Source of the DNA: an uncultured Collinsella sp.
GTDB taxonomy: Bacteria > Actinomycetota > Coriobacteriia > Coriobacteriales > Coriobacteriaceae
Assembly: GCA_900550815.1 (NCBI GenBank)
Contig: URTW01000035.1
Coordinates: 1 to 13,503 of the forward strand
Reading direction: 5' to 3'
Length of the DNA stretch: 13,503 bases
Every line of letters starts with the position of its first letter. The stretch's first letter is position 1. Position numbers and translations under genes: made by a program. The notes beneath the pieces were generated by a model that was given only the letters and a program-made list of their open reading frames with translations, had not been told where the DNA came from and did not search any database. Below are positions 6,109 through 12,540 of this stretch, one piece after another.

Positions 6109-7605
6109 GCCGCTGTGTTTGAGCATGTGTCGGATCAGGTCGTTGAGGCCAACGCTGCCGTCGAGGAGGCCCGTGCCGCCGAGGGCGATGCCGCCGGTGA
6201 GATCGCCCGTCTTGAGGGCGAGCGCCGCTCGCTGCTTTCCGAGATCGGTCGCTTGGAGCAAAGCGCCAACAATGCCGAGGTCGAGCGCGTGCGCATCTCC
6301 AAGCGCCGCGAGCAGGCCTCCGAAGCCGTTCGCGCTGCGCGCCCGCGCGTTGACGAGCTCACCCGTTCGCGTGACGAGGCCCGCGCGCAGGCAAGCGATC
6401 TGGGCTTGCAGATTTCCGAGGCCAACGACGAACTCGACCGCGTTCGCCGTGACGATTCCGAGGCTGCCGGCAAGCTCGCCGACGCCAAGGTTCGCCTAGC
6501 CCAGACGAGCGAACGCCTGCGTTCGCTGAAGGGCCGCGTGCCCGACCTTGAGCATCGTCTTGAGGGCATCGACCGTCGTATCCGCGGAACACGCCAGGCC
6601 TCGCGCTCGCTCGAGCTGCTGCGCCTGCGCGTCGATCCCATGCACGAGCGCTATTCGGCCCTGCTGGATCGCGCATCGGATTGGGCTGCGCGTCTGCGTG
6701 CCCAGGCTTCGCTCGAGGCGGCGGACTCGGCCTCGCTCAAGAAGACCATCGAAGACGCCAAGGCCGAAGTCTCCCTCGCCAAGGAGCGGGTCGATGCCGC
6801 CACGGCGACGCAAAATGAGATCAAGGTCTCCCGCGGTAAGCTCGAGGTGCAGGTAGAGGCAGCCATCAAGGCCATTACCGCCGAAGGCACCACGGTGCTC
6901 GAGGAAGCGCTCATGCTTCCTGCGCCTACCGACCGCGACGCCGCCGCGCGCGAGCTCAACCCGCTCGTGCGCCAGATTAACAACCTGGGTCCTGTGAACC
7001 AGGTTGCCATGGAGGAGTACGAGCAGCTCAAGCGCCGCGCCGACTACATCGAGGAGCAACTGGCCGATTTGGAGAGCGCGCGCAAGGCGCTCACCAAGAT
7101 CACCGTGGCCATCGACCGTAAGATGCGCAAGGCGTTCCTGGTGACCTTCGAGAAGGTCGACGCGAACTTCCGCGAGATCTTCGCCATGCTCTTCCCGGGC
7201 GGTCAGGCTCACCTTGAGATGACCGACCCCGAGCATCCGGCCGAGACGGGCATTGAGGTCGTGGCGCAGCCGCGCGGCAAGCGCATTACCAAGATGATGC
7301 TCATGTCGGGCGGCGAGAAGAGCCTGACGGCGCTCGCCCTGCTCTTTGCCGTGTATCGCACGCGCACGGTGCCGTTCTATGTGCTGGATGAGGTCGAGGC
7401 GGCGCTCGATGACGCCAACCTGTCCAAGCTCATCGGCGCGCTCGATGTGTTGCGTTCCGATACGCAGCTCTTGGTTATCTCGCATCAGCGCCGTACTATG
7501 GAGGACGCTGACGTCCTCTATGGCGTCTCGATGCAAGCCGACGGCGTCAGTCGCGTCGTCTCGCAAAAACTCGATCGCGAAACCGGAAAGGTCGTGAATG
7601 CATAA
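6106..7605 (+). CDS. smc: SMC C-terminal part: return coiled coil and Walker B head
   Basis: This open frame continues smc after the TAG and encodes up to 499 residues. It has a return coiled coil (about 1-290), then the head C-lobe with the conserved NLGPVNQVAMEEYE segment and the FREIFAMLFPGGQAHL region. The ABC signature MSGGEKSLTAL follows (full-gene residues about 1079-1089), then Walker B/D-loop FYVLDEVEAALDDANL (about 1103-1118) and the switch histidine in VISHQRRTM. No residue expected for catalysis is missing. TTG 6106 is only the first possible start after the stop; GTG 6115 is another, and translation of this part is unproven. The TAA stop overlaps the ftsY ATG by one base, so coupling to ftsY would be affected if ribosomes fall off at the amber codon. 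Confidence 0.75.
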   Translation: MAAVFEHVSDQVVEANAAVEEARAAEGDAAGEIARLEGERRSLLSEIGRLEQSANNAEVERVRISKRREQASEAVRAARPRVDELTRSRDEARAQASDLGLQISEANDELDRVRRDDSEAAGKLADAKVRLAQTSERLRSLKGRVPDLEHRLEGIDRRIRGTRQASRSLELLRLRVDPMHERYSALLDRASDWAARLRAQASLEAADSASLKKTIEDAKAEVSLAKERVDAATATQNEIKVSRGKLEVQVEAAIKAITAEGTTVLEEALMLPAPTDRDAAARELNPLVRQINNLGPVNQVAMEEYEQLKRRADYIEEQLADLESARKALTKITVAIDRKMRKAFLVTFEKVDANFREIFAMLFPGGQAHLEMTDPEHPAETGIEVVAQPRGKRITKMMLMSGGEKSLTALALLFAVYRTRTVPFYVLDEVEAALDDANLSKLIGALDVLRSDTQLLVISHQRRTMEDADVLYGVSMQADGVSRVVSQKLDRETGKVVNA

Positions 7606-8522
7606 TGGGATTCTTCGATGCTCTCTCGCGCGGACTTGAGCGCAGCCGCGAGGCCCTCAACGAGGTCTTTTACTTTGGCGGCGAGGTCGACGAGGATTTT
7701 TGGGAGGACCTGGAGGACACCCTCGTCATGGGTGACATGGGCGCCGAGGTCGCTATCAAGGTCTCCGATGACCTGCGCGATGCCGCGGCCAAGAAGAACC
7801 TCAAGACCGCTCCGCAGCTTCGCCGTGCCCTGGCCGAGCAGCTTGAGCAGCACTTTGTGCCCATCGAGCGCGATCCGTTCTCCGATACGCCGAGCTGCGT
7901 GCTGTTTGTGGGCATTAACGGTGCCGGCAAGACCACGACGGTCGGTAAGATCGCGAGCGCCATGGCCGCCCGCGGCAAGAACGTCGTGATCGGTTCGGCC
8001 GATACCTTCCGTGCTGCCGCTATCGAGCAGCTCGATGTGTGGGGACAGCGCGCTGGCGTCCCCGTCATCAAGCGCGACCGCGGCTCCGACCCGGCAAGTG
8101 TTTGCTACGACGTGCTCGACGAGGCCGACAAGCGCGGCAGCGACCTGGTGCTTATCGATACCGCCGGCCGTCTGCACACGAGCCCCGAGCTCATGCGCGA
8201 GCTTGCCAAGGTGGTCAACGTGACGCGTAAGCGCGCCGCCAATATGGCCGCCGGCCCCATGCCCGTCTCAGTCGTGCTCGTGATCGATGCCGCCACCGGC
8301 CAGAACGGTCTGAACCAGGCGCTCGAGTTTAACGAGGCGCTGGGCCTGGACGGTATTATCATGACTAAGCTCGACGGCACGGCTAAGGGTGGTATCGCCA
8401 TGGCCGTGGCCGAGAAGCTCAAGCTCCCGATCCTTCGCATCGGCGTGGGCGAGCAGGTCGATGACCTGCAGGAGTTTAATGCCAAAGATTTCTGCCGCGC
8501 CCTGGTGGGCGAGTCCAATTAA
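7605..8522 (+). CDS. ftsY: Signal recognition particle receptor FtsY
   Basis: A 305-residue SRP-type GTPase that receives ribosome-nascent chain-SRP complexes at the membrane. It is a minimal FtsY: the N helical bundle begins almost at once (about 1-95), with no long acidic A domain like that of E. coli. The N-terminal helix MGFFDALSRGLERSREAL is amphipathic and probably the membrane contact. G-domain motifs are G1 GINGAGKTT (103-111), G2 DTFRAAA (133-139), G3 DTAGR (185-189), G4 TKLDG and the closing GVGEQVDDLQEF. The distinction from Ffh is clear because there is no methionine-rich M domain. ATG 7605 overlaps the smc stop (TAATG). ffh follows 10 bases downstream, so receptor and particle protein are made together. 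Confidence 0.97.
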   Translation: MGFFDALSRGLERSREALNEVFYFGGEVDEDFWEDLEDTLVMGDMGAEVAIKVSDDLRDAAAKKNLKTAPQLRRALAEQLEQHFVPIERDPFSDTPSCVLFVGINGAGKTTTVGKIASAMAARGKNVVIGSADTFRAAAIEQLDVWGQRAGVPVIKRDRGSDPASVCYDVLDEADKRGSDLVLIDTAGRLHTSPELMRELAKVVNVTRKRAANMAAGPMPVSVVLVIDAATGQNGLNQALEFNEALGLDGIIMTKLDGTAKGGIAMAVAEKLKLPILRIGVGEQVDDLQEFNAKDFCRALVGESN

Positions 8523-8532
8523 GGAGTGACTA

Positions 8533-10008
8533 GTGTTTGATTCTCTGAGCGATCGCCTCAACGACACATTTGACCGCCTGCGCGGCAAGGGCAAGCTGAC
8601 CGAGGCCGATATCACCTCGGCCATGCGCGATATTCGCAGGGCGCTGCTCGAGGCCGACGTCAACTTCAAGGTCGTCAAGGAGTTCGTCGCCAAGACCAAG
8701 GAGCGCTGCATGACCGCCGAGGTCATGGAGTCGCTGTCGCCGGCGCAAAATGTCGTCAAGATCGTGCTCGACGAGCTCACCGAGATGCTCGGCTCAACCG
8801 AGAGCAAGCTCGTCTTTAGCAACCGCATTCCCAATGTCATCATGCTCGTGGGCCTGCAGGGCGCCGGTAAGACCACGGCTGCCGTAAAGCTGGCCTACCT
8901 GCTCAAGAAGCAGGGCCGCTCGCCGGTGCTCGCCGCGTGCGACGTCTACCGTCCCGCCGCTGCCGACCAGCTGGCCACGCTCGGCGGCGAGATCGGCGTG
9001 CCGGTCTTCCGCGGTGACGGCGCGCACCCGGTCGACATCGCCAAGGGCGCCATCCAGGAGGCCGTCGACCATCTGCGCGACGTGGTCATCGTCGATACCG
9101 CCGGTCGTCTGCAGATCGACGAGCAGATGATGCAGGAGGCCGTGGACATCAAGAAGGCCGTCAAGCCCGATCAGGTGCTGATGGTCGTCGATGCCATGAC
9201 CGGTCAGGATATCGTCAACGTCGTCTCGACCTTCGCCGAGCGCACCGACTTTGACGGCGTGATCATCTCCAAGCTCGACGGCGACGCCCGTGGCGGCGGC
9301 GCGCTTTCCGTGCGCCAGGTGACCGGCAAGCCCATCAAGTTTGTGAGCATGGGCGAGATGCCCGATTCGCTGGAGCCGTTCTACCCCGATCGTATGGCCA
9401 AGCGCATCCTGGGCATGGGTGATGTTGTCGGCATTATCGAGAAGGCCCAGGAGGCCGCCGATGCCGAGCAGCTCGAGGCCGCCGAGCGCATGCTGCGCGA
9501 GGGCTTTACCATGAACGACATGCTCGACCAGATGAAGGCCGTCAAGAAGATGGGCGGCATGAAGGGCATCTTGGGCATGCTTCCCGGCGGCCAGCGCGCG
9601 CTCAACCAGATGGGTGGCAACTTGGACGAAGGCATCTTCGACAAGAACGAGGCCATCATCATGTCGATGACCAAGGAGGAGCGCCTGCGTCCCTCCATCA
9701 TCAACGGCCAGCGTCGCGCCCGCATTGCCAAGGGAGCCGGCGTAACCCCCACCGAGGTCAACAGCCTTATGAAGCAGTGGGGCGAGATGAACAAGATGAT
9801 GGGCCGCATGCGCACGATGGCCAATCAGGCACAGGCCGGCGGCAAAAAGGGCAAGAAGGGAAAGAAGGGCAAGAGGATGCGCATGCCCAATATCCCTGGC
9901 CTGGACGCTATGGGTCTGGGCGGCATGGGCGGCCTGGGTACGGGCGGTCCCAAGTCCGATATGGAGCTGCTGCGCCAGATGGAAGCGCAGATGCGTAATA
10001 AGAAGTAA
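8533..10008 (+). CDS. ffh: Signal recognition particle protein Ffh (SRP54)
   Basis: A 491-residue GTPase that, with 4.5S/SRP RNA, binds signal sequences leaving the ribosome and docks with FtsY. N domain about 1-95. G domain motifs are G1 GLQGAGKTT (107-115), DVYRPAAADQL, DTAGRL, SKLDGDARGGGAL and GMGDV near 294. The M domain (about 300-430) is rich in methionine (MNDMLDQMKAVKKMGGMKG) and has the RNA-binding helix RRARIAKGAG. The tail is unusual in composition: a lysine/glycine repeat (KKGKKGKKGK near 437-447) and then a Gly/Met stretch. GTG 8533 has AAGGAG six bases upstream; that site includes the end of the ftsY stop codon. Tandem hairpins follow the stop. Confidence 0.97.
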   Translation: MFDSLSDRLNDTFDRLRGKGKLTEADITSAMRDIRRALLEADVNFKVVKEFVAKTKERCMTAEVMESLSPAQNVVKIVLDELTEMLGSTESKLVFSNRIPNVIMLVGLQGAGKTTAAVKLAYLLKKQGRSPVLAACDVYRPAAADQLATLGGEIGVPVFRGDGAHPVDIAKGAIQEAVDHLRDVVIVDTAGRLQIDEQMMQEAVDIKKAVKPDQVLMVVDAMTGQDIVNVVSTFAERTDFDGVIISKLDGDARGGGALSVRQVTGKPIKFVSMGEMPDSLEPFYPDRMAKRILGMGDVVGIIEKAQEAADAEQLEAAERMLREGFTMNDMLDQMKAVKKMGGMKGILGMLPGGQRALNQMGGNLDEGIFDKNEAIIMSMTKEERLRPSIINGQRRARIAKGAGVTPTEVNSLMKQWGEMNKMMGRMRTMANQAQAGGKKGKKGKKGKRMRMPNIPGLDAMGLGGMGGLGTGGPKSDMELLRQMEAQMRNKK

Positions 10009-10024
10009 CGACTGGTAGAGTCGT
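10008..10024 (+). terminator. Small hairpin at the ffh stop codon
   Basis: ACGACT (10008-10013) pairs perfectly with AGTCGT (10019-10024) across a five-base GGTAG loop, beginning on the last base of the ffh stop. There is no T run after it. It probably acts with the larger hairpin six bases downstream. Confidence 0.4.
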
Positions 10025-10030
10025 GTATGG

Positions 10031-10066
10031 CGAAGGCCGCTCGGATGGTATTCCAGGCGGCCTTCG
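10031..10066. terminator. Strong hairpin between convergent ffh and the DUF134-NifX gene
   Basis: CGAAGGCCGC (10031-10040) and GCGGCCTTCG (10057-10066) form a perfect 10-bp GC-rich stem; the 16-base loop can add a short GGA/TCC pairing. Neither side has a T run, so this is not a textbook intrinsic terminator. Its place in the 115-bp gap between two converging genes suggests it ends transcription from both sides. I see nothing else in this gap. Confidence 0.6.
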
Positions 10067-10123
10067 TCGTTGGTGCGTTATATGTTGTGTGAGCAGACGC
10101 GTGATGGCATCGATTGCCTGCTG

Positions 10124-10888
10124 TTAGTGGCAGCTGCAGCCCTCGTGACCCTCGTTCTCGTGATGGCCGTGGCAACCGCAGGATCCGCCGTGCTCATGGA
10201 TGTGCTCGTGGTCGTGGCCATGGCAGTCGCAGGTGGCCTCGCCGGTCTGCGCGAGCGTGCCGGCAATGAGTGCCTCGACGCAGGCGTCGCAGCTGCCCTG
10301 GGCACCTGCGTATACCGTGATGCCGGCTTGAGCAAGCGCGTTGATAGCGCCACCGCCGATGCCGCCGCAGATGAGCGTGTCCACGCCGCCGTTGGCGAGC
10401 AGGCCCGCCAGGGCGCCGTGACCGGTGCCGCCGGTGCCCACGACCTGCTCGTTGAGGACCTTGTCGTCCTGGATGTCGTAGATCTTGAACTGTTCGCTGC
10501 GGCCAAAGTGCATAAAGATGTTGCCGTTGTCGTACGTCGTTGCCACCCTCACGGTGTCGACCTCCTTTGCTGGCCATGCGGCCGTTGTCGTGGTGATGGG
10601 GGAGTATGCGATATTGCCGCCCTCGATGACGATAGCCCGTCCATTGACCAGCGCGTTTGCCACCTTGCGATGCGCGCGGCTGCAGATAGCCGCCACCGTG
10701 GCGCGGGCAATGCCCATGCACTGGGCGACTTCCTCTTGGTTAAGGCCTTCCAGGTCACATAGGCGTAGGACCTCGAGCTCGTCGACCGTCATGTCGATGG
10801 CGTCTCCACTGGCTAGGCCGTCGGGGGTAAAACCGCGATATTCGGGGATGATCCCGACGCGGCGCAATTTTTCTCGTCTTCCTGCCAT
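10124..10888 (-). CDS. DUF134 HTH / NifX-type cofactor-binding fusion with His-Cys tail
   Basis: A 254-residue fusion. Residues 1-95 are a DUF134 helix-turn-helix region (LRRVGIIPEYRGFTP, VDELEVLRLCDLEGLNQEEVAQCMGI, then ATVAAICSRAHRKVANALVNG). Residues about 112-212 are a dinitrogenase iron-molybdenum cofactor-type domain of the NifX/NifB-C family (VRVATTYDNG, FMHFGRSEQFKIYD, GLLANGGVDTLICGGIGGGA, and GSCDAC with C200/C203). Residues 220-254 are a tail with 11 His and 6 Cys in 35 positions, almost certainly metal-binding. No nitrogenase gene is in the window, and such domains also occur in non-diazotrophs. The likely role is a DNA-binding regulator sensing a metal or metal-sulfur ligand; this is inference. 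ATG 10888 is chosen for the GGAGAG site at 10897-10892 and for the DUF134 start; the longer frame would run through the promoter. Confidence 0.85.
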   Translation of the reverse strand: MAGRREKLRRVGIIPEYRGFTPDGLASGDAIDMTVDELEVLRLCDLEGLNQEEVAQCMGIARATVAAICSRAHRKVANALVNGRAIVIEGGNIAYSPITTTTAAWPAKEVDTVRVATTYDNGNIFMHFGRSEQFKIYDIQDDKVLNEQVVGTGGTGHGALAGLLANGGVDTLICGGIGGGAINALAQAGITVYAGAQGSCDACVEALIAGTLAQTGEATCDCHGHDHEHIHEHGGSCGCHGHHENEGHEGCSCH

Positions 10889-10902
10889 GCACTCTCCAAA
10901 TC

Positions 10903-10914
10903 TGATATATGTCA
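10903..10914. promoter_or_regulatory. Dyad operator candidate 1
   Basis: TGATATATGTCA is a near-palindrome of the form TGAYATATRTCA, 15 bases before the start of the minus-strand gene and over its predicted transcription start (near 10913). It shares ATATGTCA, and TCTG before it, with the site at 10953-10970. Confidence 0.55.
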
Positions 10915-10919
10915 ACAAT

Positions 10920-10947
10920 AGAATAGCGAACCTGCGGATTTGCGCAA
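10920..10947 (-). promoter_or_regulatory. Promoter of the DUF134-NifX gene
   Basis: Read on the minus strand, TTGCGC (10947-10942), a 16-base spacer and TATTCT (10925-10920) make a reasonable sigma-70-type promoter. Predicted transcription start is near 10913, 25 bases before the ATG. One candidate operator lies just upstream of the -35 and one at the start site. Confidence 0.6.
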
Positions 10948-10952
10948 GGAAT

Positions 10953-10970
10953 TTCTGGCATATGTCAGAA
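10953..10970. promoter_or_regulatory. Dyad operator candidate 2
   Basis: TTCTGGCATATGTCAGAA is an 18-bp dyad, symmetric except for one position pair. Its centre is about 53 bp from the centre of the site at 10903-10914, close to five helical turns, so both sites face the same side of the DNA. It sits five bases upstream of the -35 of the minus-strand promoter and about 45 bp before the thyA -10 candidate. Confidence 0.6.
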
Positions 10971-11014
10971 AATGAGGGCTTATGTTTGGGCTGTGGGGCC
11001 GCGTGCGTCTGGGC

Positions 11015-11020
11015 TACAAT
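11015..11020 (+). promoter_or_regulatory. Candidate -10 box for thyA-folA
   Basis: TACAAT lies 34 bases before the thyA ATG. The region 17 bp upstream (TGTGGG) is a poor -35. Spacing to the start codon suits a short leader. Weak evidence. Confidence 0.4.
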
Positions 11021-11054
11021 GAATCTCGCTTGTAGACGACTGACAGGAGGGTCA

Positions 11055-11903
11055 ATGAGCAAGGCTGATCAACAGTTTGTAACCATGTGCCGCGATATCT
11101 TGGACCATGGCACCACCACCGAGGGCCAAAAGGTCCGCCCGGTGTGGGAGGATGGCACCCCTGCCTATACCATTAAAAACTTTGGCGTCACGGCGCGCTA
11201 CGACCTGCGCGAGGAGTTTCCCGCGCTTACGCTGCGTCGTACGGCGCTCAAGTCCGCCATGGACGAGATCCTGTGGATCTATCAAAAGAAGTCCAATAAC
11301 GTGCATGATCTCAACAGCCATATTTGGGACGAGTGGGCCGACGAGACCGGCTCCATTGGCAAGGCCTACGGGTACCAAATTGGGCAGAAAAGCCATTATG
11401 CCGAGGGCGATTTCGACCAGATGGACCGCGTACTGTACGACCTTAAGCATACGCCGTACAGTCGCCGCATCATGACCAACACGTACGTGTTTAGCGACCT
11501 TTCCGAGATGCACCTGTATCCGTGCGCGTACAGCGTGACGTATAACGTCACGCAGCGCCCGCAGGACGATAAGCCCACGCTCAACATGATTCTCAACCAG
11601 CGCAGTCAGGACATTTTGGCCGCGAATAACTGGAATGTGTGCCAGTACGCCATCTTGCTGATGATGGTCGCACAGTCGGTCGATATGATTCCCGGTGAGC
11701 TGCTGCATGTGATTGCCGATGCCCACATTTACGACCGTCATGTCAATATCGTCCGTGAGCTTATCGAGCGCCCGCAGTTTGCGGCGCCTAAGGTAACGCT
11801 GAACCCTGACGTGCATGATTTCTATGCGTTTACGACCGACGACCTGATCGTCGAGGGCTACGAGCACGGCCCGCAGGTCAAGAACATCCCCATTGCGGTG
11901 TAG
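11055..11903 (+). CDS. thyA: Thymidylate synthase ThyA
   Basis: A 282-residue folate-dependent enzyme that methylates dUMP to dTMP using methylene-tetrahydrofolate and releases dihydrofolate, recycled by the next gene. Visible landmarks are TALKSAMDEILWIYQ, HIWDEWADETGSIGKAYGYQ, the SRRIM arginines, active-site C157 in LYPCAYSVTYNV, the nucleotide-binding NQRSQDI segment, the NVCQY asparagine and HIYDRH. The usual P-C-H at the active site is P-C-A here; I recall the Bacillus subtilis ThyA also lacking that His (P-C-V-Y), so this looks like that divergent branch and not a dead enzyme. The LG after QRS-x-D is also altered (ILAANN). ATG 11055 follows AGGAGG (11045-11050) by four bases; the longer upstream frame overlaps the divergent promoter. 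It ends in TAG. Confidence 0.94.
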   Translation: MSKADQQFVTMCRDILDHGTTTEGQKVRPVWEDGTPAYTIKNFGVTARYDLREEFPALTLRRTALKSAMDEILWIYQKKSNNVHDLNSHIWDEWADETGSIGKAYGYQIGQKSHYAEGDFDQMDRVLYDLKHTPYSRRIMTNTYVFSDLSEMHLYPCAYSVTYNVTQRPQDDKPTLNMILNQRSQDILAANNWNVCQYAILLMMVAQSVDMIPGELLHVIADAHIYDRHVNIVRELIERPQFAAPKVTLNPDVHDFYAFTTDDLIVEGYEHGPQVKNIPIAV

Positions 11904-11912
11904 GTGACGCGC

Positions 11913-12431
11913 ATGACGTGTAAGCTTTCTGCTATCGTCGCCGTGTGTAACGATTGGGGCATTGGGTGCGAGGGCGACATGGTGGTGTCCAATCGCGCCG
12001 ACATGCGCCATTTTGTGGCCTGCACCAAGGGCTGCCCGGTCATCATGGGGCGCAAGACGCTGCTGAGTTTCCCCGGCGGGCGTCCTCTCAAGAACCGCCG
12101 CAATATCGTGCTCACGCGCGACAAGGGTTTTGCTGCCGAGGGCGTCGACGTGGTGCATAGCATCGACGAGGCGCTCGCTGCGGTTGCCGATGAGCCCGTT
12201 GCCTGGGTGATCGGTGGCGGTGAGGTGTATCGTCAGTTTCTGCCGTATTGCGCCGAGGCCGAGGTCACGCATAACCACTGCGTCCATGTCGTGGATACGT
12301 ACTTTCCCGATTTGGAAGCCGATTCTGTGTGGGAGATTGCGCAGCGTAGCGGGGTCGCGACGATTGCCGCCGGTGAGGGTGACGAGGGTGTCGATTATGA
12401 GTTCGTGACGTATCGTCGCATCGAGGCGTAA
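11913..12431 (+). CDS. folA: Dihydrofolate reductase
   Basis: A 172-residue NADPH-dependent reductase regenerating tetrahydrofolate from the dihydrofolate made by ThyA. It shows KLSAIVAVCNDWGIG (N-terminal strand and Met20-type loop), the acidic active-site residue D30 in SNRADMRHF, PVIMGRKT, PLKNRRNIVLTRD, and the NADPH-binding WVIGGGEVYRQFLP. The Trp of the P-W pair near E. coli W22 is replaced (MVVSN). I prefer ATG 11913, five bases after AGGTGA (11902-11907), a segment complementary to the 16S rRNA end; that site overlaps the thyA stop. A GTG at 11904 directly after the stop would add three residues but lies inside this site. Same frame and same operon as thyA. Confidence 0.94.
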   Translation: MTCKLSAIVAVCNDWGIGCEGDMVVSNRADMRHFVACTKGCPVIMGRKTLLSFPGGRPLKNRRNIVLTRDKGFAAEGVDVVHSIDEALAAVADEPVAWVIGGGEVYRQFLPYCAEAEVTHNHCVHVVDTYFPDLEADSVWEIAQRSGVATIAAGEGDEGVDYEFVTYRRIEA

Positions 12432-12473
12432 ATCGCCTGGCGCGAACGGTATCATCGGTTTGATTGAATGCAT

Positions 12474-12500
12474 GGGGCGGCGCTTAGCGTCGCCTCGTTT
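12474..12500 (+). terminator. Possible terminator after folA
   Basis: GGCGGCG (12476-12482) pairs with CGTCGCC (12488-12494) around a CTTAG loop with one G-U wobble, extendable by two outer pairs. It is followed only by GTTT, a poor T tract. It lies 43 bp after folA and partly abuts the next promoter candidate. Confidence 0.45.
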
Positions 12501-12508
12501 GGTATAGA
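12500..12508 (+). promoter_or_regulatory. Candidate extended -10 for the SpoU methyltransferase gene
   Basis: TGGTATAGA fits TG-N-TATAGA, the same layout as the candidates at 516 and 1617. No -35 is evident. A start near 12515 would exclude translation from ATG 12508 and favours ATG 12541. Confidence 0.4.
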
Positions 12509-12540
12509 TGTGCTGTAAAGAAGGGTGCGGGCTGGCTGCT

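Larger units (their letters stand above)
4069..7605 (+). pseudogene. smc: smc locus interrupted by an in-frame TAG
   Basis: Read through position 6097, this frame encodes 1,178 residues, the normal length of a bacterial SMC ATPase, the core of the chromosome-condensing SMC-ScpAB complex. The only defect seen is TAG at 6097-6099 (codon 677). Both sides stay in the same frame with full SMC domains, so this is one point change and not a decayed gene. C to T in CAG (Gln) is the simplest origin. Three readings are open: a recent nonsense mutation or assembly error, suppression/readthrough, or a split SMC made as two chains. Neighbours rnc, ftsY and ffh are intact. Flagged as interrupted; loss of function is not proven. 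Confidence 0.75.

Noticed and set aside
3925..6261. A 778-codon open frame antisense to rnc and smc
   Set aside because: It mirrors the codon bias of a GC-rich gene on the other strand. The product is a low-complexity Leu/Ala/His/Arg protein with no recognisable domain, while the plus strand carries clear rnc and smc motifs.
10070..10762. Plus-strand frame of 230 codons across the DUF134-NifX gene
   Set aside because: It is an Ala/Val/Asp-rich shadow of the minus-strand gene, with no ribosome binding site and no domain; the minus strand shows two known domains and a promoter.
10124..10888. A nitrogen-fixation locus suggested by the NifX-like domain
   Set aside because: No nif structural or cofactor genes are nearby, and this domain is common in non-diazotrophic anaerobes.
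11041..11054. TGAC-AGGAGG-GTCA, a mini-hairpin that could hide the thyA ribosome binding site
   Set aside because: The stem is only 4 bp, too short to be convincing as a thermosensor or riboswitch.
12508..12540. Cys-rich N-terminal extension of the SpoU methyltransferase from ATG 12508
   Set aside because: There is no Shine-Dalgarno site and the codon overlaps a -10-like element. The extra residues (CCKEGCG...) do not resemble the family start. Kept only as an alternative.
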